A stretch of 64,000 nt of DNA from Bosea sp. 685 (GTDB lineage: Bacteria; Pseudomonadota; Alphaproteobacteria; Rhizobiales; Beijerinckiaceae), in NCBI RefSeq assembly GCF_031884435.1, contig NZ_CP134779.1, positions 1,612,001-1,676,000 of the forward strand. Direction: 5' to 3'. The notes under the pieces are model-generated. The model ran no database searches, was not told the origin of the DNA, and worked only from the letters and a program-made list of their open reading frames with translations. Shown here piece after piece: positions 29,410 to 37,689 of this stretch; position 1 is the stretch's first letter, and every line of letters begins with the position of its first letter. A program made the translations under genes and the position numbers.

Positions 29410-30486
29410 TCAGGCGTTGTCGCCGGCAATCGCGGCAATGACCGCGTCGGTGACCTGTCGCGTCGTCGCTTTGCCCCCAAGATCTGGCGTGTGGAAGCTC
29501 GCATCGGCCGTGACGCGCTCGATCGCGCGCATCAGCCTCGCCGAGGCGGCCGGCTCGCCGAGATGGTCGAGCATCATCGTCGCGGTCCAGAAGGTGCCGA
29601 TCGGGTTGGCGATACCTTGGCCTGCGATGTCGAAGGCCGAACCATGGATCGGCTCGAACATCGAGGGGAAGGCGCGCTCGGGGTTGAGGTTGGCGGTCGG
29701 CGCGATGCCGAGAGAGCCGGCGAGCGCGGCGGCCAGATCCGATAGAATATCGGCGTGGAGGTTGGTCGCGACGATGGTGTCGATGCTCTGCGGCTTGATC
29801 ACCATGCGCATGGTCATGGCGTCGACCAGCATCTTGTCCCAGGTTACATCGGGAAACTCGGCCGCGACCTCGGCGGCGATCTCATCCCACATCACCATGG
29901 CGTGGCGCTGGGCGTTCGATTTGGTGACGACGGTCAGCAGCTTGCGCGGCCGGGACCGGGCGAGGCGAAAGGCATAGCGGATGATGCGGGCGACGCCCGA
30001 GCGCGTCATCATCGAGACATCGGTCGCGACCTCCTCCGGGAAGCCCTTGTGCACGCGCCCGCCGACGCCGGCATATTCGCCCTCCGAATTTTCGCGCACG
30101 ATCACCCAGTCGAGTTCCGGGCCGGATACCGAGCGCAGCGGCGACGTGATGCCGGGCAGCACGCGGGTCGGCCGGACATTGGCGTATTGGTCGAAGGGTT
30201 GGCAGATCGCGAGCCTCAGCCCCCAGAGCGTGACATGGTCGGGCACGTCGGGCGCGCCGACCGCGCCGAAGAAGATCGCGTCATGGCCCTTGATCTGCTC
30301 GCGGCCATCTTCCGGCATCATCAGCCCGGTGCGCTTGTAGTAATCCGAGCCCCAGTCGAAATGGTCGAAGGCGAAATCGAAGGAGCCATCGCGTCCGGCC
30401 AGGGCCTGCAGCACCTCGACGCCGGCCGCGATGACCTCGACGCCGATGCCGTCTCCGGGGATCGCCGCGATCCTGTAGGTCTTCAT
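29410..30486 (-). CDS. tartrate/D-malate-type dehydrogenase (isocitrate/isopropylmalate dehydrogenase family)
   Basis: A 358-residue NAD-dependent beta-decarboxylating dehydrogenase. The segment WGLRLAICQPFDQYANVRPT is characteristic of TtuC/DmlA-type enzymes, which act on tartrate or D-malate; the metal site NLHADILSDL and the NAD-site FEPIHGSAFDIAGQG are also visible. A GGAGG ribosome site precedes the ATG. It diverges from a GntR regulator gene, with a TctC-type binding protein beyond, suggesting a hydroxy-acid utilisation locus. Confidence 0.88.
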   Translation of the reverse strand: MKTYRIAAIPGDGIGVEVIAAGVEVLQALAGRDGSFDFAFDHFDWGSDYYKRTGLMMPEDGREQIKGHDAIFFGAVGAPDVPDHVTLWGLRLAICQPFDQYANVRPTRVLPGITSPLRSVSGPELDWVIVRENSEGEYAGVGGRVHKGFPEEVATDVSMMTRSGVARIIRYAFRLARSRPRKLLTVVTKSNAQRHAMVMWDEIAAEVAAEFPDVTWDKMLVDAMTMRMVIKPQSIDTIVATNLHADILSDLAAALAGSLGIAPTANLNPERAFPSMFEPIHGSAFDIAGQGIANPIGTFWTATMMLDHLGEPAASARLMRAIERVTADASFHTPDLGGKATTRQVTDAVIAAIAGDNA

Positions 30487-30520
30487 GATGCTGCCTCCGA
30501 TCCGATGTGAGCCGCAGGCC

Positions 30521-30553
30521 TTGCGGCTCAAGCAGTCTTTGCGGCTCAAGCAG
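30521..30553. repeat. 15-bp direct repeat in the GntR/dehydrogenase divergent promoter
   Basis: TTGCGGCTCAAGCAG occurs twice, at 30521-30535 and 30539-30553, separated by three bases. It sits in the 5' leader of both divergent genes. It could be a regulator site or a replication-slippage duplication. Confidence 0.6.
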
Positions 30554-30578
30554 CCTGCGAGTCAACATTGCATTGCAG

Positions 30579-30590
30579 CTTCCATGGAAG
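30579..30590. promoter_or_regulatory. candidate GntR operator, perfect palindrome CTTCCATGGAAG
   Basis: A 12-bp perfect palindrome 29 bases before the GntR start and about 93 bases before the divergent dehydrogenase start. Size and symmetry suit a FadR/GntR-type dimer. The assignment rests on position only. Confidence 0.5.
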
Positions 30591-30619
30591 ATGGTACGCT
30601 ATCGGGATCGGAGGGCGGA

Positions 30620-31324
30620 ATGCAGGCTGGGTTGAAGGCGATCGATCAGGCGAATGACCGGGCGCCGAGCCTCGTCGACAGCGCTTATGCCGCGCTGAAA
30701 CAGGCCATTCGCGAGAGCGTTTTCGCGCCGGGCTACCAGGCTTCGGCCGGCGAATTGGCCTTTCGCCTCGGCGTCAGCCGCACGCCGGTGCATGAGGCGG
30801 CGCTCAGACTCCAGGAGGAAGGGCTTGTCCGCATCGTCCCGAAGCGCGGCATCCTGATCTGCGCGCTGGCGCCCGACGATATCCGCGAGATTTACGAGGT
30901 GTTGATTGCGATCGAGGCCGGCGCGGCTGAGCTCGCGGCTGGGCTGCCGGAGGCCGAGCGGCTGCTGATGGCGCAGGATCTGGCGCGCGAGACCGACGCC
31001 ATGGCGCGAGCGCTGGACGCAGGTGACCTCGCCGATTGGGGGCGAGCTGACGAGGCCTTCCACCGCATCCTGGTCGAGCGCTGCGGCAACAGCCGCTTCG
31101 TCCGCATCATCCAGACGGTGAACGACCAGTCACATCGCGCCCGCATGCTGACTTTGCGCTTGCGTCCTCGCCTGCCGATTTCGACTGAGGAGCACCACAC
31201 CACCATCGACGCCATTCGCGACGGCGCGTCTGAGGCCGCCCGCGAGGCGGCCCGCCAGCACCGCGTCAGGGCGCGCGACGAATTGCTGCCGCTGATCGAA
31301 AGCATCGGCCTGCGCCATCTCTAG
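30620..31324 (+). CDS. GntR family transcriptional regulator (FCD domain)
   Basis: A 234-residue regulator with an N-terminal winged helix (YAALKQAIRESVFAPGYQAS, LAFRLGVSRTPVHEAALRLQ) and a C-terminal all-helical FCD ligand domain whose metal-site His residues are visible in FHRILVERC and EHHTTIDAI. The ATG at 30620 has GGAGGG upstream; an in-frame ATG at 30584 lies inside the palindrome. It likely controls the divergent dehydrogenase and the downstream binding-protein gene. Confidence 0.88.
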   Translation: MQAGLKAIDQANDRAPSLVDSAYAALKQAIRESVFAPGYQASAGELAFRLGVSRTPVHEAALRLQEEGLVRIVPKRGILICALAPDDIREIYEVLIAIEAGAAELAAGLPEAERLLMAQDLARETDAMARALDAGDLADWGRADEAFHRILVERCGNSRFVRIIQTVNDQSHRARMLTLRLRPRLPISTEEHHTTIDAIRDGASEAAREAARQHRVRARDELLPLIESIGLRHL

Positions 31325-31394
31325 CAGGCTGCTCGACCATCGCATCAGACCTGAAGACCGCGACGAACGCGGCTATCAACCTGGGAGGACATCC

Positions 31395-32363
31395 ATGCGA
31401 CGCCTGTTTCTGGCCGCTTTGGCCGCATTCTCGCTTGCCGCTATGCCTGCGCTAGGCCAAGCCTATCCCTCGCGTTCGATCGCCCTGATCGTGCCCTTCG
31501 CTGCTGGTGGCCCGACCGACATCATCGCCCGTATCGTCGGCGAGCATATGGGCCGCACGCTGGGGCAATCGGTCATCGTCGAGAATGTCGCGGGCGCCGG
31601 TGGTACGACCGGCTCACTGCGCGTCGCGAGAGCCACGCCCGATGGCTATACCATCATGATGGGCAATCTCGGCACGCATTCGGCCTCGGTCGGGCTCTAT
31701 CCCAATCTCGCCTATGATCCGCGCACCGATTTCGCTCCGGTGATCAACACGGCCGGCACGCCGATGCTGATCGCGGCGCATAGGGACTTTCCGGCCAATA
31801 CGCTGCAGGAGTTCGTCGCGCTGCTGAAGGCCAATCCGGACAAGTACAATTACGGCCATGGCGGCATCGGCTCGACCTCGCATCTGACCTGTGTCTATTT
31901 CCATCATCTGATCAAGGCGCCGGTGCAGCAGGTGCCGTTCCGCGGCTCCGGCCCGGCGATGAACGCGCTGATCGCAAAACAGCTCGACTATGTCTGCGAC
32001 CAGACCGTCGGGATCGTGCCGCAGCTCAGCAATCTCAAGGCCTATGTGGTGGCGACGCCGAAGCGGCTGGAGGTCGCCAAGGACGTGCCGACGAGCGCGG
32101 AGGCTGGCCTGCCTGAATTCCAGGCGGTCGGCTGGAACGCGATCTTCGCGCCGAAGGAAACGCCGCGCGAGATCGTCGACAAGCTCAACGCCGCCGGCCG
32201 TGCGGCGCTGGCGGATGCAGGCGTGCGCGCCCGGCTGCTCGAACTCGGCTGCGAAATTCCAGACGAGGCAGGGCAGAGCTCGGCTGCGCTTGGTGCCCAT
32301 GTCCGCGCCGAGGTCGATAAATGGACGCCTGTGATCAAGGCGGCCGGCGTCACCGCGCAGTAG
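31395..32363 (+). CDS. TctC/Bug-type tripartite tricarboxylate transporter substrate-binding protein
   Basis: A periplasmic solute-binding protein, 322 residues, with a Sec signal (RRLFLAALAAFSLAAMPALG) and the Bug-family core YPSRSIALIVPFAAGGPTD, GAGGTTGSLRVARA and PDGYTIMMGN. Such proteins capture carboxylates. The membrane partners TctA and TctB are not in the window, so this is an orphan receptor. It follows the GntR gene by 70 bases and is probably part of the same hydroxy-acid locus. Confidence 0.9.
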   Translation: MRRLFLAALAAFSLAAMPALGQAYPSRSIALIVPFAAGGPTDIIARIVGEHMGRTLGQSVIVENVAGAGGTTGSLRVARATPDGYTIMMGNLGTHSASVGLYPNLAYDPRTDFAPVINTAGTPMLIAAHRDFPANTLQEFVALLKANPDKYNYGHGGIGSTSHLTCVYFHHLIKAPVQQVPFRGSGPAMNALIAKQLDYVCDQTVGIVPQLSNLKAYVVATPKRLEVAKDVPTSAEAGLPEFQAVGWNAIFAPKETPREIVDKLNAAGRAALADAGVRARLLELGCEIPDEAGQSSAALGAHVRAEVDKWTPVIKAAGVTAQ

Positions 32364-32368
32364 ATGCT

Positions 32369-32385
32369 CGTCACCCAACCGTCAC
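32369..32385 (+). promoter_or_regulatory. candidate Pho box before btaA
   Basis: Two CGTCAC units (32369-32374 and 32380-32385) are spaced exactly 11 bases apart. This is the spacing of PhoB half sites, and the conserved GTCA core is present in both. The site lies about 56 bases before the btaA start. In Sinorhizobium, btaAB is induced by phosphate starvation through PhoB (established), so the site is plausible, though it is an imperfect match to CTGTCAT-N4-CTGTCAT. Confidence 0.5.
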
Positions 32386-32440
32386 GCGACTCCTCTAGTC
32401 GGCTCGCCATCACCATGGGCCGACCAAGGGGCTTCAGACG

Positions 32441-33691
32441 ATGCAGACGGCGCGCGCGGTTCGGCGGGAGACGGCATCGGGGCTGACCTCGGCAGTCCAT
32501 CGCAACAAGCCGCTCTCAAAGGCGGGCGTGCTCGAGCGCATGTTCACGCTCGCCTTTTCCGGCTTGGTCTATCCGCAGATCTGGGAAGACCCGGTCGTCG
32601 ACATGGCGGCGCTGCAGCTCAAGCCAAGCGACCATGTCGTCGCCATCGCCTCGGGCTCCTGCAACATCCTGTCCTATCTCGCCGACGATCCCGGCCGGAT
32701 CAGCGCGATCGATCTCAACGGCGCCCATATCGCGCTCGGCAAGCTCAAGCTCGCCGCTTTCGCGCGGATGCAGGGCCATGACGAGGTGCTGCGCTTCTTC
32801 GGGCAGGCGCAGTCGCGCAGCAATGTCGCGTTCTACGACAGCGAGATCGCGCCGCATCTCGATCCGGTGTCGCGTGCCTATTGGGAGGGGCGCGGCCTGA
32901 ACGGACGGCGCCGGATCAATCTCTTCGCCCGCAATTTCTATCGCTACGGCCTGCTCGGCCGCTTCATCGGGGCGGGCCATCTGCTGGGGCGCACGCTCGG
33001 CTGCGATCCGCGCATCATGCTCAAGGCGCGCAGCATGGACGAGCAGCGCGTGCTGTTCGACAGGCATCTCGCGCCGGTCTTCGACAAGCGCCTGGTGCGC
33101 TGGCTGGTGCGCCAGCCGGCCTCGCTTTACGGGCTCGGCATCCCGCCGGCGCAATACAAGGCGCTGGCTGCCGATGGCGATGACGGCATTCGCGGCGTGC
33201 TGCGCCACCGGCTGGAGCGGCTCGCCTGCGGCTTCGATCTCAAGACCAACTACTTCGCTCGCCAGGCCTTCGGGCGCGGCTATGAGCCTGGGCCGGACGC
33301 GGCCCTGCCGCCTTATCTGCAGAGCGGCAACTTCGCTGCCGTGAAGGCGCGGGCGGACCGCGTTGCCTATCACCAGAGCGCGATCACCGCCTTCCTGGAG
33401 CGCCAGCCTGCCGAGAGCTGCGATGCCTATGTGCTGCTCGACGCGCAGGACTGGATGAACGACGCCGATCTCACCGCGCTCTGGTCGCAGATCACGCGCA
33501 CGGCGAGGCCTGGTGCGCGGGTGATCTTTCGTACGGCCGCCGATGAGCGCCTGCTGCCCGGCCGCGTGCCGGACGCGATCCTCGGGCAATGGCATTATCA
33601 GGAGGCGCGCAGCCGCGAGCTCGGCGCGCAGGACCGCTCCTCGATCTATGGTGCGTTCCACCTCTATGCCCTGCCGGAGCGCGCCGCGTGA
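32441..33691 (+). CDS. btaA: S-adenosylmethionine:diacylglycerol 3-amino-3-carboxypropyltransferase BtaA
   Basis: BtaA makes diacylglyceryl-homoserine, the first step to the phosphorus-free betaine lipid DGTS. The 416-residue protein of the DUF3419 family shows FTLAFSGLVYPQIWEDPVVD, the SAM-site region VVAIASGSCNILSYL, AIDLNGAHIALGKLK, and VLLDAQDWMNDADL near the C-terminus. AAGGGG precedes the ATG. Its stop overlaps the btaB start (GTGA). A possible Pho box lies upstream. Confidence 0.92.
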   Translation: MQTARAVRRETASGLTSAVHRNKPLSKAGVLERMFTLAFSGLVYPQIWEDPVVDMAALQLKPSDHVVAIASGSCNILSYLADDPGRISAIDLNGAHIALGKLKLAAFARMQGHDEVLRFFGQAQSRSNVAFYDSEIAPHLDPVSRAYWEGRGLNGRRRINLFARNFYRYGLLGRFIGAGHLLGRTLGCDPRIMLKARSMDEQRVLFDRHLAPVFDKRLVRWLVRQPASLYGLGIPPAQYKALAADGDDGIRGVLRHRLERLACGFDLKTNYFARQAFGRGYEPGPDAALPPYLQSGNFAAVKARADRVAYHQSAITAFLERQPAESCDAYVLLDAQDWMNDADLTALWSQITRTARPGARVIFRTAADERLLPGRVPDAILGQWHYQEARSRELGAQDRSSIYGAFHLYALPERAA

Positions 33692-34371
33692 GCCTCGACC
33701 TGCCGCGCGGCGAGGCGGCCGGGCTGATGGACGCGATGTACCGGCATCAGCGCCATATCTACGACGCCAGCCGGAAATTCTATCTGCTCGGTCGCGACGA
33801 ACTCATCGCCGGGCTGGCGCCGCCCGCGGGCGGCAGCATCCTGGAAGTCGGCTGCGGCACCGGGCGCAATCTGATCAAGATCGCGCAGGCCTATCCCGGC
33901 CGGCCCTGTTACGGGCTCGATGTCTCCTCCGAGATGCTGGCGACGGCGCGGCAGGCGGTGGGCCGCGCCGGGCTCTCCGAGCGCATCCATCTGGCGCAGG
34001 CGGATGCGACGGCGTTCGATGCGCAGGCCTTGTTCGGCCAGGCGGGTTTTGAGCGGATCGTGATCTCCTATGCGCTCTCGATGATCCCGCCCTGGCAAAG
34101 CGTGGTGCGGCAGGCATTGCGTTCGCTGACGCGGAATGGCGAATTGCACATCGTCGATTTCGGCGATCAGGCGGGCCTGCCGCCGCCATTCAGGGCGATG
34201 CTCAATCGCTGGCTCGGGCTGTTCCATGTCACGCCGCGCGGCGACCTCGCTGCGGTGCTGGATGAGATCGCGCAGGCTGAAGGCGCGGTGGCGAAAACCA
34301 CGCCGCTCTATCGCGGCTATGCCGTGCAGGCGGTGGCGCGGCAGGGCGGCGGCCATGCCAAGCTTATCTGA
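33688..34371 (+). CDS. btaB: SAM-dependent N-methyltransferase BtaB
   Basis: BtaB trimethylates the homoserine head group to give DGTS. The 227-residue methyltransferase has SAM motif I LEVGCGTGRN at residues 52-61, YGLDVSSEML and the C-terminal methyltransferase fold (NGELHIVDFGDQAG). The GTG at 33688 overlaps the btaA stop by four bases, a coupling usual for btaAB. Identification rests largely on this context, since class I methyltransferases look alike. Confidence 0.9.
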   Translation: MSLDLPRGEAAGLMDAMYRHQRHIYDASRKFYLLGRDELIAGLAPPAGGSILEVGCGTGRNLIKIAQAYPGRPCYGLDVSSEMLATARQAVGRAGLSERIHLAQADATAFDAQALFGQAGFERIVISYALSMIPPWQSVVRQALRSLTRNGELHIVDFGDQAGLPPPFRAMLNRWLGLFHVTPRGDLAAVLDEIAQAEGAVAKTTPLYRGYAVQAVARQGGGHAKLI

Positions 34372-34535
34372 GATTTTGACGAAATCGACTAATCGATGCA
34401 GATGGTTGTCGAAGCCACGCAGGATTTGAATCGCACAAATTTTCCTTTGAGATCGAGAGCGAAAAAATTCGGCGGATTGGCAGTGGGGAAGAGCGGCATC
34501 ATGGTTCGTAGCGTGCCGCCAGGCATACTCAGCCC

Positions 34536-34982
34536 TTACGATTCTTCCCCCGGCCAAGTCCATTTCGGGACCGATCGAAGCGGGTGCAGCTCGGCCTCTG
34601 TCGCGGCGTTGGAGTTCTGCATCGCGACATGAGAGCCAAATTCGACATGGTCGCGAACGGCCGTACGAAACGCTTCGTCTTGCGGCATGCCGGCTTTGTC
34701 CATGGCCGTCATGTAGAGTTCGACGAAGCGCGCCCGCTGCTCTTCTCCAATATGGAGCCCGCGGTGCACGGCGATCAAATGGGCGAACCCGAGCTCCTTA
34801 CTGAAGCTGTCAGGCCCGCCGAATGACTCCGCGGTGAACGCCGTCAGATGATCAACATGCTCCGGCTTGCCGTCGCCGAACAGCGGCTTCAACAGCGGGT
34901 CTGCCAGGACGCTCGCGTAGAATATGCTTTCCAGGTGATGCAGCGCGTCTTCACCGCCAGCGAATTCAAACAGTGATGGCAT
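34536..34982 (-). CDS. group II-type truncated globin
   Basis: A 148-residue haem protein. The C-terminal MQNSNAATEAELHPLR and nearby WTW are a typical ending of group II truncated globins in Proteobacteria, and HRGLHIGEEQRARF gives the proximal His region. Such globins bind oxygen or NO. It is convergent with btaB across 164 bases with no clear terminator. Upstream on the same strand lies a doubtful small frame (35055-35225). Confidence 0.82.
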   Translation of the reverse strand: MPSLFEFAGGEDALHHLESIFYASVLADPLLKPLFGDGKPEHVDHLTAFTAESFGGPDSFSKELGFAHLIAVHRGLHIGEEQRARFVELYMTAMDKAGMPQDEAFRTAVRDHVEFGSHVAMQNSNAATEAELHPLRSVPKWTWPGEES

Positions 34983-35286
34983 GAACCGCTCCAGACTTTT
35001 GCGCGCCAGAATTCTTCGGCGGCTTCTTCGAATTCCTCCATGGGTGCTGCTGCTTCAAGGCCGGTCGATCCGCGAGCCGCCGGTTTCGCCGACGTCGATG
35101 TGGACCAACTTCGCTTCCTGCAACGCGCCCTGGCACGGCGAGAACAGTCCGCCGCCGGTGGTGACATAGACGCCCGCCGCAACCCGCTTCGCCAGACGCT
35201 GCGACCGGAACACCACACGCTTCAAAGGCTTCGTATACCTCGCCGCGACAATGATATCGCTACGATGAATGTCGATCGTTTCCGGC
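34983..35286. other. region between globin and thioesterase genes
   Basis: About 300 bases in the 5' flank of the globin gene. The only coding-like signal is the minus-strand frame at 35055-35225 (listed separately); a second short frame starting MEEFEEAAEEFWRAK (from 35040, minus) runs into the globin gene out of frame. No promoter or terminator motif is clear. It may be decayed coding sequence. Confidence 0.4.
35055..35225 (-). CDS. doubtful 56-residue frame or gene remnant
   Basis: Starting from a TTG, it reads KRVVFRSQRLAKRVAAGVYV, then TTGGGLFSPCQGALQEAKLV and HIDVGETGGSRIDRP. The frame stays open upstream (IDIHRSDIIVAARYTKPL) into the end of the thioesterase gene without an ATG or GTG. 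Third-position GC is high, as in genuine genes here, and the peptide looks protein-like. It could be the tail of a truncated gene or a small gene using TTG. No family is recognised. Confidence 0.35.
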   Translation of the reverse strand: MKRVVFRSQRLAKRVAAGVYVTTGGGLFSPCQGALQEAKLVHIDVGETGGSRIDRP

Positions 35287-35847
35287 TCAATGCCGCGTTT
35301 CGGTCTCGCGTTCGCCGGTCATGCCCTCGACCGTGATTGCGGTGCGTTTCGGCATGCCGATGATCCGGCCGATCGTGGCGGGCAGCGGCATCATGCTGTG
35401 GGAGGCCTTCATCAGCGCGAGATTTGCCAGGATGTCGGGCGGGAAGGGCGTGACCTTGCGGCTCGTCATGTCGACATGGAGCGAGAGGTTCTCGCTGGTG
35501 GCGGCGAGCCAGCCTTCATGGGCGTGGCGCATTTCGAGATAGTAGTGCAGCCGCTTGTCGTCGAAGGCGATGAGTTGCGCCGTGACGCGGACCTGGTCGC
35601 CCTCGGTCAATTCGCGCTTGTAGAGGACATGGCATTCGGCCGTGAAGCAGGAGGCGTGGCGCGTCTCGAGATAGTCCTGGTTCAGCCCGACGAGCGAGAA
35701 CACCTCGTCGACAGCCCTGTCGAACAGCACATGATAATAGGCCATATTGAGATGGCCGTTATAGTCGATCCATTGCGGCTCGATCCGCATGGCCGACGAG
35801 ACGAAGGGCGCGAAGAACAGCGCCGGGGCGCGGATATCGTCTTTCAC
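35287..35847 (-). CDS. acyl-CoA thioesterase, hotdog fold
   Basis: A 186-residue 4-hydroxybenzoyl-CoA-thioesterase-like protein with the catalytic-region motif WIDYNGHLNMAYYHVLFDRA, which has the conserved Asp-x-x-Gly-His. The rest follows the single hotdog domain (ECHVLYKRELTEGDQVRVTA). Related proteins hydrolyse acyl-CoA or betainyl-CoA in carnitine pathways; the substrate is not determinable here. It sits between the globin gene and the divergent flavoprotein gene. Confidence 0.85.
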   Translation of the reverse strand: MKDDIRAPALFFAPFVSSAMRIEPQWIDYNGHLNMAYYHVLFDRAVDEVFSLVGLNQDYLETRHASCFTAECHVLYKRELTEGDQVRVTAQLIAFDDKRLHYYLEMRHAHEGWLAATSENLSLHVDMTSRKVTPFPPDILANLALMKASHSMMPLPATIGRIIGMPKRTAITVEGMTGERETETRH

Positions 35848-35904
35848 GGTCGCCCTCCCTACTCAACGCCACACCGACGGGGGCAGTCCGTCCGCGACAC
35901 GTAG

Positions 35905-36063
35905 ATGATGATCAATCCGCAACCGCGTCATTGCGGCTGCCTATTCCGTGTCGGCATGGTCTACTATGCACCAATCCTGTTTGCCGTCAGCCCGGCGGTG
36001 GGGCAAGAGAGCCTGCTTCGCCATGCTGGTGTCGAGATCGTGACCATCTGCGAAACCGAATAG
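35905..36063 (+). CDS. doubtful 52-residue frame
   Basis: A short plus-strand frame reading MMINPQPRHCGCLFRVGMVY through VEIVTICETE in the 250-base gap before the flavoprotein gene. No ribosome binding site is visible, and the composition could be chance or a gene fragment. Listed so the gap is described; I would not rely on it. Confidence 0.2.
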   Translation: MMINPQPRHCGCLFRVGMVYYAPILFAVSPAVGQESLLRHAGVEIVTICETE

Positions 36064-36097
36064 TTCCAAGTCTAAGCGCTAGAACCGGATGTTGACA

Positions 36098-37537
36098 ATG
36101 AGCTTGCCCGCCGCCGCCCTTCATGACACCCCCGCTTCAGCCGCAACGCTGCCGCCTTCGCCCGAGGCCGTCGCGGCCGTGACGCGCGCTCTGGCGGCCT
36201 CTTTCGGCAACCGGCTCGTCACCAGCCTGGCGGTGCGCCAGCAGCATGGTCACACGCTGACCTGGATCCCGAACCAGCCGCCCGATGCCGTCGTGTTCCC
36301 GCAGAGCACGCAGGAGGTGGCCGAGATCGTCAAGCTCTGCGGCACCCATGGCGTGCCCGTCATCGCGTTTGGCACCGGCACTTCGCTGGAAGGCCATGTC
36401 AACGCGCCCTTTGGCGGCGTCTGCATCGATATGAGCCAGATGAAGCGGATCATCGCGGTGCATGGCGAGGATCTCGACTGCGTGGTCGAGGCCGGCGTCA
36501 CCCGCAAGGAATTGAACGAGAACCTGCGCGATCAGGGCCTGTTCTTCCCGATCGATCCGGGCGCCGACGCCTCGATCGGCGGCATGGCGGCGACGCGCGC
36601 CTCGGGCACCAACGCCGTGCGTTATGGCACGATGAAGGACAATGTCCTGGCGCTGACCGCAGTGATGGCCGACGGCTCGATCGTGAAGACCTCGACGCGG
36701 GCGCGGAAGACCTCGGCCGGCTATGACCTCACCCGCCTGCTCGTCGGCTCGGAAGGCACGCTCGGCATCATCACCGAGGTCACGCTGAAGCTGCACGGCA
36801 TTCCCGAGGCGATCTCGGCCGGCGTGTGCCCGTTTCCCTCGGTCAAGGCGGCTTGCGATGCGACCATCGTCACGATCCAGTCCGGCCTACCGGTGGCGCG
36901 CATCGAATTGCTCGACGATGTGATGATCCGCGGCGTCAACCTGCACTCCAAGCTCGGCCTGCCCGAGACCACCATGCTCTTCGTCGAGTTCCACGGCTCG
37001 GAAGCCGGCGTGAAGGAGCAGGCGGAGCGTTTCGGCGAGATCGCGGCCGAATATGGCGGCGGGCCGTTCGACTGGGCGACCAAGGCCGAGGACCGCTCGA
37101 AACTCTGGCAGGCGCGGCACGATGCCTATTGGGCGGCCAAGGCGCTGCGGCCGGGCTTCGATTCCGTTGCCACCGATGTCTGCGTGCCGATCTCGCGGCT
37201 GGCTGAATGCGTCGAGGAGACGAAGCGCGACATCGATGCCATGGGCCTGATCGCGCCGATCGCCGGCCATGTCGGCGACGGCAATTTCCACACCCAGCCG
37301 ATCGTTGATCTGAACGATCCCGACGAGGTCGCCCGCAGCCAGGGCTTCATCGACCGCCTGGTCAAGCGTGCGCTCGCCATGGGCGGCACCTGCACCGGCG
37401 AGCATGGCGTCGGCCAGAAGAAAATCAAATATCTTGAGGCCGAGCATGGCGCGCCGGCGCTCGCGGTGATGCGGACGCTGAAGCGCTCGCTCGACCCGCA
37501 GAACATCCTCAATCCGGGCAAGATCATCGCGCTGTGA
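36098..37537 (+). CDS. FAD-linked oxidase, GlcD / D-lactate dehydrogenase type
   Basis: A 479-residue flavoprotein with an N-terminal PCMH FAD-binding domain (PQSTQEVAEIVKLC, GTGTSLEGH, DPGADASIGGMAATRASGTN, VGSEGTLGIITE) and a C-terminal FAD-oxidase domain with the metal/substrate His motifs GHVGDGNFH and GEHGVGQKK. It oxidises D-lactate, glycolate or another 2-hydroxy acid, passing electrons to the respiratory chain. The ATG at 36098 has GGA eight bases upstream; an ATG at 36089 is also in frame. No GlcE/GlcF partners are present, which favours the single-subunit D-lactate dehydrogenase form. Confidence 0.9.
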   Translation: MSLPAAALHDTPASAATLPPSPEAVAAVTRALAASFGNRLVTSLAVRQQHGHTLTWIPNQPPDAVVFPQSTQEVAEIVKLCGTHGVPVIAFGTGTSLEGHVNAPFGGVCIDMSQMKRIIAVHGEDLDCVVEAGVTRKELNENLRDQGLFFPIDPGADASIGGMAATRASGTNAVRYGTMKDNVLALTAVMADGSIVKTSTRARKTSAGYDLTRLLVGSEGTLGIITEVTLKLHGIPEAISAGVCPFPSVKAACDATIVTIQSGLPVARIELLDDVMIRGVNLHSKLGLPETTMLFVEFHGSEAGVKEQAERFGEIAAEYGGGPFDWATKAEDRSKLWQARHDAYWAAKALRPGFDSVATDVCVPISRLAECVEETKRDIDAMGLIAPIAGHVGDGNFHTQPIVDLNDPDEVARSQGFIDRLVKRALAMGGTCTGEHGVGQKKIKYLEAEHGAPALAVMRTLKRSLDPQNILNPGKIIAL

Positions 37538-37611
37538 GGCGCCGTGACCGTGCGGGGCTGCTTCCCGGGAGCGAAATGTCGTGATCTTGCCGCGACGCGG
37601 CGGCATGATCA

Positions 37612-37640
37612 CCAAATCAGGCATGCCCAAATCTGGCATG
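37612..37640. repeat. tandem 14-bp repeat before the asmA-like gene
   Basis: CCAAATCAGGCATG (37612-37625) and CCAAATCTGGCATG (37627-37640) differ by one base and repeat with a 15-base period. They lie 50 bases upstream of the asmA-type start and could be a regulator site. Confidence 0.5.
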
Positions 37641-37689
37641 TCGAAGCCTGAAATGCCTGGACCGGAAACGACGAGGACACAGCCCGCCG

